The notes beneath the pieces were generated by a model. It saw nothing but the letters and a program-made list of their open reading frames with translations. It was not told the origin of the DNA and made no database searches. 64,000 nt of DNA from Neopestalotiopsis rosae (taxonomy: Eukaryota > Ascomycota > Sordariomycetes > Amphisphaeriales > Sporocadaceae), in NCBI GenBank assembly GCA_023078685.1, contig JALGAS010000012.1:310001-374000 (forward strand), in the 5' to 3' direction. The number at the start of each line of letters is the position of its first letter. Position 1 is the first letter of the stretch. The translations under genes and the position numbers were made by a program. This document shows positions 24,107-35,459 of the stretch, piece after piece.

Positions 24107-26874
24107 GGCTCCTTCGAATGTTTTCTTTGGGCGCCCTGTGGATGCTCTTTTCAGGGGTTCCGTCGCCTGACAGGTCGAGATCGCGTACTAGCGCGGGGCC
24201 GGCAGATGAGGATCAATTTCCAAGGTCCCCAAGTCCCCCAATTGCTCGGCTGGCTCGGGTCGTATTTGGATTGATCGTACGGCTAATGGAAGGGTCGTAT
24301 GTCGCTAATGTTGTTTATTCTCCTTTGCCTAGGGTCAATATGGACAACAAAACTTGACCAACTTTTCACACATTTGGCCCAAGTGTAATTGCGATGACGA
24401 CTGCCACTCTCGGAGTGCTTGAGGTCCAGAATCCAGATTCGCTTAAAGACAACAGCGAAAAAGAGCGAAAGAGAAACAACAAGAACAGCCTCGTGAAAGA
24501 AGAGGACTCGCAAGAGTTTCGAATAATCAGCAGCCACTTCTCTTCTAATATGCCATTCCATTCAACTCATACACCCATCTATTCATCTTTCTGGTAATGG
24601 CACTATGCCTGGTACAGCAGACCCCCGAGACCTTCCATTATGCATTCCATCATGCTTCCATCTGTCTGTACCGTTTCTTCTGCTCTTAGATCGGACTAGA
24701 TAGACTCTATCTGCTACAGGTGGGCAACTGAAACACCACAGACTCGAACCTTGGAGGTCGGCCAAGACATCTCCATGGCCTTCAGCATACAGTGGACAAG
24801 GATCCCCGCCGATTTGGTCAACGTCCGATCTCATCCCATCTGCCAGCCTACATCTTATTAGCCAGATCGTCCCAAGGATCCTCTTTTGGCTGGGCTGTGC
24901 ATCACGACGCAAGTCATGCAACTCTGCTTTCTGCTTGTCGTGCCGATGTTTCTACTATTTACCGCATGAATTTGGTCTCTTCTCAAGGACCCTCCAATGT
25001 GGTCCGATATTGCTCGTCGTTGTCTTTAAACACCCCGGCATTCGCCTTCTTCGCCTTCCTTACGTGGAAACCAGGCGAAAACTCAACCAACATGTAACAG
25101 CGACCACGGCTGTCTACGCGCACTTACATTTGCGATTTGTGCGCGGCTTTGAATTCTGAAACCGTGGCAAACTGGTAAAGGTTGTGAGGGTCTTTCTACA
25201 ACGATTTGTTCTCGTGCCTATTGCTCCCACACAAGTGTTCCTTTTCCCCAAACCGGAGCGACGCCGATCCTCCCCGGCACCTTGCATAAACGTCCCAGGA
25301 TAGCTCTGACAAGCAGTGCCTCAACGACAGTGATAACGAAAGACGTGGTCCCTCAATGGCTTTGTGTGGCTGTCTACGCGCCCCCTACCCGGCAGCTGGT
25401 AGGTTCTGCTAATATTAGCATGATTCTCATGTTCCATCTTTCTTGCCCCCAAGCCTGTCATTCGCCAGTCACCCAGTGGAAACATGTCTCTGGGAAGACT
25501 TGCCAAAGACGATATACCCGACGTGTTCTCAATGTTCTAAATGTGGAGTTGCGCGTTTCACACATCAGGCTGATCTACTCAACTCAAAAGCTATTAGATC
25601 GGCAGAGACTAGAAGATCATATTGACAGGCTTGGGCTATCTATAATCAAGGTCGTCGAAGTGGTCATGTCTCATGTAGGAAGCAGTCATGATTGCCATTA
25701 AACTTTCAACTGAATGATTTCCCCACCCGACGTTTCTCTATTTTAGCCTCGCTTCAGTCTTTTGTTCATGAGCCAGCCGATGGTCTACGCATTCAGGTAC
25801 TAGCGTAGCTGCAAGAATAAGAGCAGTCTTCAGGGCTGACATGTTTCTGCAACAGAGCTTATGGTCAGTACAGACTCAGAGAAACATGCAATAAGGCTAG
25901 GCCGCGACTACTATAGCCAAGAATGGGGGAAAGTGGGGGAGAAAACCAGGCTGTCTCTGAGTGCAGATTACAAGAAGCATACTAAGCTACAATCGGAGCC
26001 TACAGAGGTCACCTCTAGCTGTCTTGAGCCGTTCATCAATCTCACCGGGGTCCAGGGCCCTAGACATATTGAATGTTGTCAAGACCACGTGAACAGGAAT
26101 GTTTCTCGGCTTCGTATGGCCGAGTATATCCGACAAGATGATTATAGAACAAAGAAAACACATGTTTCTCAGGTTCCAACGACAAGAACCTGGATCTCTA
26201 AAGTGTCACTTAAATTGTGTCTGGCATTCCCGGAAACGGGGATCTCGGCACGTGGGATTGTCAACTGCGTCAAGCCTCAAGGTTATCTCTACTGTCAGCA
26301 GCTTTGCATGTGTTAATCATGTATGCTGACTGATCAAACTATCGTATAATAGTCTTGAGGTATCCCATGATGCGGTTCTGCTGCTGAAAAGTCGAAGTGG
26401 TATGGAATGATGATACCAGGAGTCATAAGATGGAAATATGTTGCTTGAGTTTACACAACCGGGAGAATGAGTCGATGAATTTATAGGGATACTTACTGAC
26501 TGTCGAGCGGGAGTAGCTGTCCATGTTTACATGACGATCAGAGACTGATTCGACCATCTCCCTTTTTATGGAAGAAGTCAGTGATATTTGGGTATCAGCC
26601 TTGTAATTATGAAATCATATACCCAACGAACAGATGTAGAACACCGAGTATATCTTCCAGGCTTAATTGACGTTGAATTGTGTTCTACTGTGAGTAACCT
26701 TTTTTCTTCTTTCCTCAAATTATCTGCGCGGAATGATTTGGTCACAATGCGCAAATGCTCATGAACAGGATGTAGTCTTGTTTCACAAGACGGTCGTATT
26801 GATTGGCGCCGATTTTGTCTTCTCAGCCCACGAAAAGTACCGAGGATTACAACGAGTCTTGCTTGAATCAAATA
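24107..26874. other. 2.8 kb region without a supportable gene
   Basis: Divergent upstream flank of alpha-actinin and 3' flank of the NLR gene. Open frames up to 151 codons (25861-26316, +) show no domain, biased codon use or good splice structure. AT content rises toward the NLR gene. Confidence 0.45.
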
Positions 26875-29800
26875 CTAAATGCCAGGTCCTTCCACCCATT
26901 TGCGTTTGCTCTTTCGTCTACCAAGAAGCAGCTGCGAAATTCTGTTGTGCCCTCGTGCCTGAGCAGCCTCCAATGCAGTATCGAGAACCGTGCTTCGGAC
27001 GTCAAGGGCTGTTTTGTTGTCCAGTAGTAGCTGCACAATATCTGTATGCCCTCTCTGAGAAGCAAGAATCAGTGCGACGTCATAAGCCGCGCCTGCACTC
27101 AGCAGATCTCGCACGATATTCGCATGCCCACAGTATGCAGCAACGCGTATCGCCGTATTGCCCTCAATGCACTGAGCACTGACATCCGCACCTGCACTCA
27201 AGAGTATCTGTACGATATCCGCTCGTCCGTTCCGTGTGGCATAATGTAGTGCGGAACCAAAGAGAGACTTGATATTTACATCCGCGCCTGCACTCAAAAG
27301 TAGCTGCACAATTTCTTCGTGCCCTTCCTCTATGGCGGCATGTAATGGATAGTTGTGGTCTCCGCCCACAACGTTGACCGCGGCCACATCAGGGCCTTCG
27401 TCAATCATCATTTGCACCCACCACAGCATGCCATATAAGGAAGCATAATAGATGGGCCCCGCTATGTAGTGCCTGTCGAAAAAACAGTCTTCCCATTGGC
27501 AAAGTGAGCCGCAGAGCATCCATTGATCGGCGTCCATGCACAACTCCTTCAAGAGCCGGGGCACATTGCCTTCGCCTTGGATAGCATTCCGTCTCCAATG
27601 ATGTGCTGCGTATCGAGCGAAAGGGTACCTCTCTACAATAGAGTCGTGCAAGTCATCGAGGACCAAGTAGTCGCTGCAATCATACCCTTTGTATTCCCTC
27701 GGATCAGGCACCAGCAAATATGACAGACACACTTCAGCAATAGAGGTGCGTGCAACTGATTCCTCTAGAAACCTTGCATTTTGGCCTTCCACACGGTCGG
27801 AAGTAAGATAGTCTTTCACAGAAAAGTGCGCCAGTTGGAGTACAACGACTTCTTTGTGCGTATGGTACCAGCCGTGTCTTCGAACAAGAACAACTAGACC
27901 TGCGCAGTACCCTATGATTTCTTCCGGGATTGGCATCCTATCCATCGGATCAAAACGAGACTTTCTTCTGGTATCCCCTGTCACATTGACCGCAATCGCA
28001 TCCACGGCTTCATCAAGCTGCAGCGGGTGTTCTGCATAGGTCAAGAATTGCAGTATTCGCCTCGTATGATCGATGTATTCTTGGGGGATGCTACCCAAGA
28101 TCAGCGCATAGGTGTCGTCCAGCGTCTTTGGGAGCGATCCAAGTGCTTTTCGTAGTGTGATTGGATCGCGGCACTGTCTCAAAGAACTGAGTTGGCAAGA
28201 AACCCAGCGGAACCTAGACAAGTTAGCATGTATATCAAACGATTTATCAATTTCAGGGCTCTGACATTCCATCAGCTTTTTCAACAAGAGTTGACCCGAT
28301 ATGCTTCCGTATTTCTGGTTGTGCCTTCCAGATGCTGAACTCAGGCTCCTTGAGTCGGGCACGTACGTAATTGCGTATATCATCCTTCATCAACTCATTC
28401 GAAATAGCCATTCTTTCTGCTGAGCAAGTGAAGGATTCTATAGCCAATGTGATGTCCTGCACCGAACGGCTTGTCACGAGAATGTGAATTTTCGTTTCAG
28501 CATTTCGAAGATCCCGCAGCCAGGCAAGCAGTGCGTCCCGTGTAGTGCATTCATCGAGAGCGTCCACGACAATCCATGTCTCGCCGCAGTACTGAATCGC
28601 TTCCCGGAAAGCCTCTTGTAGTTGCTTTATGGAGGGTTGTGCCTTCCTATTCTCCTCGCCGGGACAAGAAGCATGAAGAGCCCTTATAATTTTACGGGTT
28701 CTCTCATTCTTATAGTATAGCTGCCCCAACAGAGAAGAGACAGTACTTTTGAATTGCTGTTTGTCGCCATCAGTAAAGTCAAAATAGAAATAAAGAAGAG
28801 TCGGTTTGTCTTGTAGATCTTTGATGATTGCAGATGTAAGTATCGTCTTGCCACACCCGGGGATTCCATAAAGCCAAAGAAAAGACTTCTGTACGTGTTT
28901 CCAATTCTGGTAGACTTCGCTTTCGATCAGGCGCTTGCCGGAACCGGGATGGCACGTCTCTTGTGCCTTCACCAAGTTGTCAGAGACGTTCGGCGCCTTA
29001 AGCCATGATATGATATTCTCTTGATTACGTTAACTATCGGTAGATAGACTCTGCAGCTCTGAGATTCTTACCATTCTGAAAAATCTCGAGGACTTTCCTC
29101 TCCCGCTCTACACTGGTTGGAGCTATTGTGTGCAGCAAGTGCTTCGCATATGCAGCTGATGCCATGGCAGAATAGCCTTGCCAGACGTCATTCTTGTGTG
29201 TATCCGAGTAATCACAGATACCACGTATAACAAGACATGGAAAGTTATTCATAAGTCCAGCAGCTTCCATTTCGAAACACAGCACATTTTCCTTTGCAGA
29301 GACCTTGTCGCGCATTTCTGCACTTCTCATGACCTGATTTGCTGAGGCGATTCGACCACGATGTACGGTTATTCTGCCCTCCATGACTCTTTCTTCCCTC
29401 TTGCCCAAGCGTACGGGGTCGGTACATACAACTTCGCAACTTTTCCCGGTCGAACAATGCACATATGACGACTCAAACAGCCTGTCTGTGCTGGCATGAG
29501 GCCTCTGATATCTCATCTGTATCCCTTTTGATTCATTCTGCAAAATGCTCTCAATCTCTGTTTTGATGCAGTGACCAGGCATATCGCGGTCGTATTGAGT
29601 CTGAAGGGTGGTGACCGCCCCTAGAAGAGACCTCGGGGACTCGTTCAGATGACCAGTCATAAGAAATTCCTGGTTTTGAATAGTTTTGCCGAAGTCGTAT
29701 TGCAAGACGCCCCCACTCCCATCGCCAGGCACCCCTACTACAACGTCTCCAAGTCGAATATCGTGAGTTTCACTTGGAGCGCCGCCGCCAACGCCGACCA

Positions 29801-30098
29801 TCAATCCGAATTTAATGTTGGGGAAGGTACGGGTCATGTCATTCGCCACAGCTGCAGCATTGTTCGACCCAGGTCCTCCAGAAGGCAGCGTGGCGATAAC
29901 GACATTATGCCCTCCGATCTCACCAAAAACATATGAGTTTTTGTCTTCTGCGGGTAGGTCTGGACGATTGTGTGACTTCTCCAGGAATATGCTTGCTGCA
30001 GTATGCTCGGCCTGGATGGCGCAAATCCAGCCTACTGTGTATCCATCACGATCAGGCATACCGGCGTAGCCCTTGAAGTAGGTAGTACGCGAGGTCAA
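26875..30098 (-). CDS. NOD-like receptor: PNP_UDP_1 - NACHT - ankyrin
   Basis: Three exons, 30098-29072, 29019-28266 and 28213-26875, joined by two 52-nt introns, giving about 1039 aa. Residues 18-330 form a nucleoside-phosphorylase-like (PNP_UDP_1) domain: DGYTVGWICAIQAEH, VGVGGGAPSETHDIRLGDVV (101-120), CFEMEAAGLMNNFPCLV (274-290), and CDYSDTHKND with the Asp expected in active members. The NACHT domain follows: P-loop GIPGCGKT at 394-401, Walker B WIVVDALDE at 491-499, and LVTSR near 525. A winged-helix/helical part leads to about five ankyrin repeats from residue 881 (LHAA.EEGHEEIVQLLLSAGADVN) and a basic end. This architecture is a known fungal NLR class linked to non-self recognition and cell death. 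Intron 1 (29071-29020) has a good donor; intron 2 (28265-28214) has the weak donor GTCAGA but a good GCTAAC branch and restores ADGMFRWVSCQL. Start could also be Met 14. Confidence 0.9.
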
Positions 30099-30519
30099 CC
30101 ATCAATACGAGAACCATGAAGACTCGACCAGTCGCATATTAGAACGGTACGCCGGATAACTGCGATGATTTTGGTGTACGAGTTGCTGGACTGGCCCCTT
30201 CTGTGCTTCTTGTTGAGAAAACCAAGGTCACGTCAATTGAGCCGATTTCAGTCAGCCTTATGTCTGCTCAAAAACGCCCGGGGTTTGCCTGAAGCCTGCC
30301 TGGCTAGCTGGGCGTTGTGCAGTAGCGACATGTCTCACATAACACACTTCCAATCAAAATGACCGTTAAATATACTTCGTAGATACCCCTGCAACATCAC
30401 GCAGCACAGCGGCATTCCCAGACTTCAATACCCCAACAATCGGCTAGGGCACTTGCTTTTTGATATATTAGTAGCTTATCGTAGTAACCAAAAGTGTTCT
30501 CCTTGGACGTGAATTTTTT
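30099..30519. other. Upstream flank of the NLR gene
   Basis: AT-rich promoter-side sequence upstream of the receptor gene. No open frame, motif or repeat that I can support. Confidence 0.4.
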
Positions 30520-30949
30520 AAGGCTCAGCGAAGAAGCTCTGCCAATTCCAATGGGAGATATTCGGCGCATGCTTGATCGTTTTTAATCCGAGGTGAGAGG
30601 TCTCTGAAAATATCACCTCTATACATTACTTTCGCTGATATTATACCCAGAACTTCTCAATAAACCTAAAGTTGGTTGACCAGGTTAAGTCATTCCCACA
30701 CAAAAAGGAGTCACTCCCGCCCAGTTAGCTCTGGCATGGGTTCGTGATCATTCAAAGTCAGAGCGCGATGGCATCATTATTCCCATTCCTGGCGCGACAG
30801 CGTCCGCTCGTGTTGTGGAAAATACTGCTTTGGTACCACTGTTTTTGGAAGAGAAGGATAGCCTTGATAAGATACTGACTTCCTTCAAGCGCTACACCGA
30901 TGAATTGGATAATACATTGTTCATCCAGCCGCAGAAGCGATTCGGTTGA
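30520..30949 (+). pseudogene. Decayed aldo-keto reductase 3' fragment
   Basis: The final 80 codons or so read as the C-terminus of a fungal aldo-keto reductase of the pyridoxal-reductase/YakC type: KGVTPAQLALAWV, then GIIIPIPGATASARVVENT, ending FIQPQKRFG and TGA at 30947-30949. Upstream the family match continues in another frame (NFSINLKLVDQVKSFPH), so a one-base loss in the A-tract 30702-30706 has shifted the frame. Farther up, a TGA at 30636-30638 stands where the family would have an Arg codon, compatible with a C-to-T change. Near 30522 an LSEEA stretch ending in IRR resembles the mid-protein GLSE motif but the part between it and the later block is missing. No start, no full barrel: a pseudogene. 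Confidence 0.6.
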
Positions 30950-32274
30950 TACATCTCTGGCTGAAGATGCTATATATATTGAACCGAGTGGTTGATCTGT
31001 TCACTTCCACAGACTCTGAGTTTTTGGGCAGCTGGCAAACAATCTTCAAGTTATTTACAGATCTATCTCAGTAAACAGGCATCGATGTTGGAGGAACTTC
31101 GACCTGATGACGCAGAAATATCGGATCTGGTATACTATTATCAGCTATATTATTGTGATTTTTTTTTTATTTTTTATCCGTATTCTGCTGAACAAGACTG
31201 TCATCCCACAAGGCAAATTTTATCATCGAAAAGGAAACACTTGATATGGTAGCGGCGCGTGAAACGAGGAGCTAACATCGTTGTCGGGTTGGGTGATACT
31301 AAAATTGCAGTGAAGACATGGGACGTGTGCACTAGAGTATTGCAACAAAGCAACCCCTGCTGGGTTCACAAGTAGATCTTGAAGGGCATGCGTGAGGCTA
31401 ATTTTGCAGTATAGACGGGAGCCAGTCTGATGCCTCCCCCTGTTGCATATGCAAACCACGTTGGTGAATATTTATTACCATCGTCTCTGATAATATGTAC
31501 TACCAGAGGCGATATCAGCCTTGAATCTCGTGCAGTCAATTTGCAGACAGCTGACTTGCATTCCGGGACACAAATTCGGTGAGGAAATTCCAGCACCTGG
31601 CGGCAATTCCCCGTGAGTATCTCACTTGACAAGACTTGCGCTCTTTCAGGGCCTCCGTCGACAGATACTGACTGCGAGTACCAGTAAGTTTGAGGTGGTG
31701 GTCAGGTCGAGTATGTTAAAATTGCAGTGAAGGTCAAGGTTGTTTTCAACCCAGGCCAATGAAATTACTGCTTTGCTCAAAAAGGGCCCTTGTTCATTTG
31801 AATTGGAGGGCATCCTGAGCTTGAACATCCGCAGAGCCTCAACTATTTATATACTTGGTGCAGGCTCCTGGGAAACTGAGAACCCGAATTGTTTGTTTGA
31901 CTTGGAAGAACACAGGGTTAGCAAATTTAGCTGGAAATTTATTTGAGACTGAGTTCCTGTAAATGGAGGATAACGTTTTCAGTTCCATGATTGACGCCAC
32001 CTTCTGCCACTCCAAAGTCAAAGGTGGGGTTGACAAACCGATTGGCTGGGATTCCTTGGACCCGCCGAGTCTCGGGAGTCGGAATTGATGACCGCACGGC
32101 GCGCATGGAGCTTGTCATCGTCGCTCCATTTTTATTTTTCTGGTCCCGCCGCGGAAACTGCAGGTCCGGGACTTTGTGACGATTTTGTTTTTACAAAAGC
32201 CAAGCACGCGCATTCTGCCCGTCCGCCTCGCCAGCCCAACGCTGCCACGAGCTACGAGTTTCTCGACAAAGACA
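30950..32274. other. AT-rich region with unrecognised minus-strand frames
   Basis: Between about 31366 and 32036 three minus-strand open stretches follow each other in changing frames (65, 60 and 88 codons) and read more like protein than chance, but I cannot join them with good splice sites and recognise no family. TAAAATTGCAGTGAAG occurs at 31300-31315 and again at 31717-31732, a 16-base direct repeat. They may be remains of another decayed gene next to the aldo-keto reductase relic. The last 250 bases are the DLD2 promoter; an open frame runs into DLD2 from 32176 but lacks an ATG there. Confidence 0.35.
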
Positions 32275-33979
32275 ATGGCCTGCAGATCGAGAATCACCCC
32301 AGTGCTGCGCCGAGCCAGTCTCGCGGGCCTGGTGCGGACAACAGCCGCCGCCGGCTCCGGCGCATCGAGGACCGCCCTCCGGTGCCTGTCGACCACGGGC
32401 CCGCGCCAGCTCAAGGCTTCGGGTCCCAGCAGGGCCAAGTTCACCACCGACACGTACCCCGACATCAAGCGCGACGAGCGCTTTGCCCAAATCACCCCCG
32501 AGCACGTCCAGTTCTTCCGCGATCTCCTCGGCAAGGAGTCGGCCGTCATTGACGGCGTTACGGCGGAAGTCTCCGCCGACGACATGGAGCCCTACAATGG
32601 TGACTGGATGCGCAAGTACCGCGGTCACTGCAAGCTTGTTCTCAAGCCCGGCTCGACCGAAGAAGTCTCCCAGATCCTCAAGTACTGCAACGACAAGATG
32701 CTGGCCGTCGTGCCCCAGGGCGGGAACACGGGTCTGGTCGGCGGCAGCGTGCCCGTCTTTGACGAGATTGTCCTCAACACGAGCCGCATGAACCAGATCC
32801 GCAGCTTCGACGACGTCAGCGGCATTCTCGTCGCCGACGCCGGCGTGGTGCTCGAGGTGGCCGATCAGTTCCTCGCGGAAAAGGGCTACATCTTCCCGCT
32901 CGACCTGGGCGCCAAGGGCTCGTGCCACATTGGCGGCAACGTCGCCACCAACGCCGGCGGCCTGCGCCTGCTGCGCTATGGCAGTCTTCACGGCAGCGTG
33001 CTCGGCATCGAGGCCGTCCTCCCCGATGGCACCATTGTCGACGACCTGTGCAAGCTGCGCAAGAACAACACGGGCTACGACCTCAAGCAGCTCTTCATCG
33101 GCGGCGAGGGAACCATTGGCATGATCACCGCCGTCTCGATACAGTGCCCCCAGCGGTCCAGCGCCGTCAATGTGGCCTACCTGGCCGTGGAGTCGTACGA
33201 GAAGATGCAGCAGGCTTTCCGGGAGGCCAGACAGCAGCTCGGTGAGATTCTGTCCGCCTTTGAGCTCATGGACCTCCGCAGCCAGCAGCTGGTGCAAACA
33301 GTGCGCAGCAGCAAGAGCCCCCTCGAAGGCGAGCACGCCTTTTACTGCCTGATCGAGACGAGCGGCTCCAACTCGGACCACGACGCCGAGAAGCTGGGCA
33401 ACTTTCTCGAGGACGTCATGGGCAAGGAGATTGTGGCCGACGGTGTCCTGGCGCAGGACGAGACGCAGATCCGCAACCTTTGGAGCCAGAGGGAGGGCGT
33501 ACCCGAGTGCCTGGGCCACTGGGGCGGCGTGTACAAGTACGACGTCTCGATACCTCTGGCCGACATGTACAGGCTGGTCGACGAGACGCGGGAGAAGATT
33601 GACGCCGCCGGCCTCCGCGGCGACTCGGACGAGTTTCCCGTCGTCGACGTCGTCGGCTACGGCCACATGGGCGACTCGAACCTGCACCTCAACGTGGCCG
33701 TGCGGCGGTACGACAAGCGCGTCGAAGAGGTCCTCGAGCCCTTTGTCTACGAGTGGATCGCCAAGGTCAATGGCAGCATCTCTGCCGAGCACGGTCTGGG
33801 TATCGCCAAGAAGAACTACATTGGATACAGCAGGAGCGAGACCATGATTGCCTTGATGAAGCAGATCAAGAACCTCTATGATCCGGTGAGTTTCCAATTC
33901 TTTGTGACGAATTCTATATTGGGATTACTGCTGACTCGTAACCCAGAATGGTATCATGAACCCGTACAAATATGTGTAG
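32275..33979 (+). CDS. DLD2: Mitochondrial D-lactate / D-2-hydroxyglutarate dehydrogenase (FAD-linked)
   Basis: Two exons, 32275-33885 and 33947-33979, with a 61-nt phase-0 intron (GTGAGT donor, GCTGAC branch, CCCAG acceptor), giving 547 aa. The first 45 residues are Arg/Ser/Ala-rich without acidic residues, a typical mitochondrial presequence. The PCMH-type FAD domain contains VVPQGGNTGLVGGSVPV near 148-164 and GNVATNAGGLRLLRYGSLHG near 222-241; the C-terminal oxidase domain has GYGHMGDSNLHLNV and SAEHGLG. The tiny second exon supplies NGIMNPYKYV, the ending seen across this family, which confirms the intron. Members oxidise D-2-hydroxy acids using FAD; yeast Dld2 and Dld3 act on D-2-hydroxyglutarate and D-lactate. 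The 568-codon antisense frame is a codon-bias shadow. Confidence 0.92.
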
Positions 33980-34469
33980 ATCAAAATATATTAGTATAAC
34001 GTTATATCAATAGAAATCAATATATATCCATTCAAACAGACTTTGGCCCGTGTAGACCCATGTGCTGTCATTCTCCAACAAATTTATCGCTCTTTTCATA
34101 AAATGGATCAAAACTCTTTCAGTGAGAAATATCGATGGAATATTCACCATCGTTAATTTGCAAACCGATCAATTTGATTATTTATCCGCAGTATTGGATC
34201 ATGGCAGTGTTATGCATGTTATAGGATCTAGGTAAGCCACGATAAGATAAGCGTTGGCGAAGCTCAGCGTCACTAGCTTCGAAATTTGTTAGCAAGCCGT
34301 ACGAACTGAGTGGACAAGGCGTCCGCGCGCATTTGAGAGAAAGTGAGCATCATAGAATAACCACGACGTCACATTTCACACTCAGCAGTACGGCTGTTTC
34401 GAAGCGCTAGACAAATAGAACGACATCTCAGCATTCTAAAGGGATTCAACCAAGGCAAAGCACATCAAA
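33980..34469. other. Intergenic region between DLD2 and TIM8
   Basis: AT-rich 3' flank of DLD2 followed by the TIM8 promoter. Nothing else seen. Confidence 0.5.
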
Positions 34470-34919
34470 ATGGACGGCACCACCCTCTCCGACTTTGAGC
34501 TCGAGAAGCTGAACGAGCAGGACAAGCAGCAGCTGCGCACTTTCCTGAACAACGAGAACCAGAAGGCGCGCGTCCAGTCGAGTAAGTTGGCATATTACAA
34601 TTCTACCTGCATATGCCCTCATACACTGTTTCCTCCGAGTGGGATGGGCCAGAAGGAAGGGCGAGGCGGAACAAACAGAGAGTCTAGGACGAGGAAAACC
34701 ACGAATACAACAAGTTCTTTGCAGAAAGCTAACCTTCGATGTTCTCTCGATCTAGCCATTCACTCTCTTACCGACGTCTGCTGGAACAAGTGCATCACCG
34801 GCGCCATCAAGTCTGGCCAGATGGACAAGAACGAGACGAGCTGCATGGTCAACTGCGCAGACCGGTTCCTCGACGCCAGCAGCCTCACCATGAAGCACCT
34901 CCAGAGCATGCGGCAGTAG
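34470..34919 (+). CDS. TIM8: Small mitochondrial import chaperone Tim8
   Basis: Two exons, 34470-34581 and 34756-34919, with a 174-nt intron after the first base of codon 38 (GTAAGT donor, GCTAAC branch near 34727, GATCTAG acceptor), giving 91 aa, the usual Tim8 length. The spliced product contains the twin CX3C motif CWNKC and CMVNC, separated by 16 residues, with IKSGQMDKNE between and ADRFLDAS after, as in Tim8. With Tim13 it forms a hexamer in the intermembrane space that carries hydrophobic precursors to the inner membrane. The unspliced frame happens to stay open through the intron, but its insert is low-complexity and breaks the domain, so splicing is the better reading. Confidence 0.93.
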   Translation: MDGTTLSDFELEKLNEQDKQQLRTFLNNENQKARVQSSKLAYYNSTCICPHTLFPPSGMGQKEGRGGTNRESRTRKTTNTTSSLQKANLRCSLDLAIHSLTDVCWNKCITGAIKSGQMDKNETSCMVNCADRFLDASSLTMKHLQSMRQ

Positions 34920-35459
34920 ACTGTCGTCGATAGCAGTAACGAATTTTAGAGCAAGGGAAAAGAGATACGACAGTACCGATCACTTCTTATGGTACGGTGC
35001 ATGTATATATACATATATCCAGATCGCATGCATGGCTTCAACAAGACAAGTGTAGGAGCAGGACACCAATCAGTAGTCCTTGTATAGTATAAATGTACAC
35101 TACTCTGCATTGCACGTTTTCAAATCATAAGGCATTTACATTCACAATTATTCATTGTTCGCTTATGGGTATCTTTACTTGTTTTAACACGATTTCGGTA
35201 GGACGGAATCACAAGATGACAATCTAGATGAGACAGGAAAGACCAAAGTTTGGGGGGAGGGCGGCAAGTTGAATTCATTTTCCCATTTTGTTCCTCATGA
35301 GCCTTTTTCCCTTAGGCTTGATAAACGCCGTTACTCAATGCAAGAATAAATTTCCCTTTGAGGTTTGAACCGCCCTCATTTCAAAAACGTAAAACCACGC
35401 TTTGTTTTCCCCCCAAAAATCATCATCAGCGACCCTGCCATACCATGAGAAATCAATGC
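34920..35459. other. Convergent 3' flanks of TIM8 and uL23
   Basis: AT-rich sequence between two converging genes. It probably holds both 3' UTRs. No gene or repeat seen. Confidence 0.5.

Noticed and set aside
24735..24800. B-box-like GGTTCGAGTC on the minus strand
   Set aside because: No A-box at the right distance and no pairing of T-stem or acceptor stem.
32176..32274. Upstream extension of the DLD2 frame
   Set aside because: It has no ATG, only a GTG at its beginning. The ATG at 32275 gives a clean mitochondrial presequence.
32191..33897. 568-codon open frame antisense to DLD2
   Set aside because: Codon-bias shadow of a well-recognised gene; Val/Asp/Leu/His-rich and without a start context or domain.
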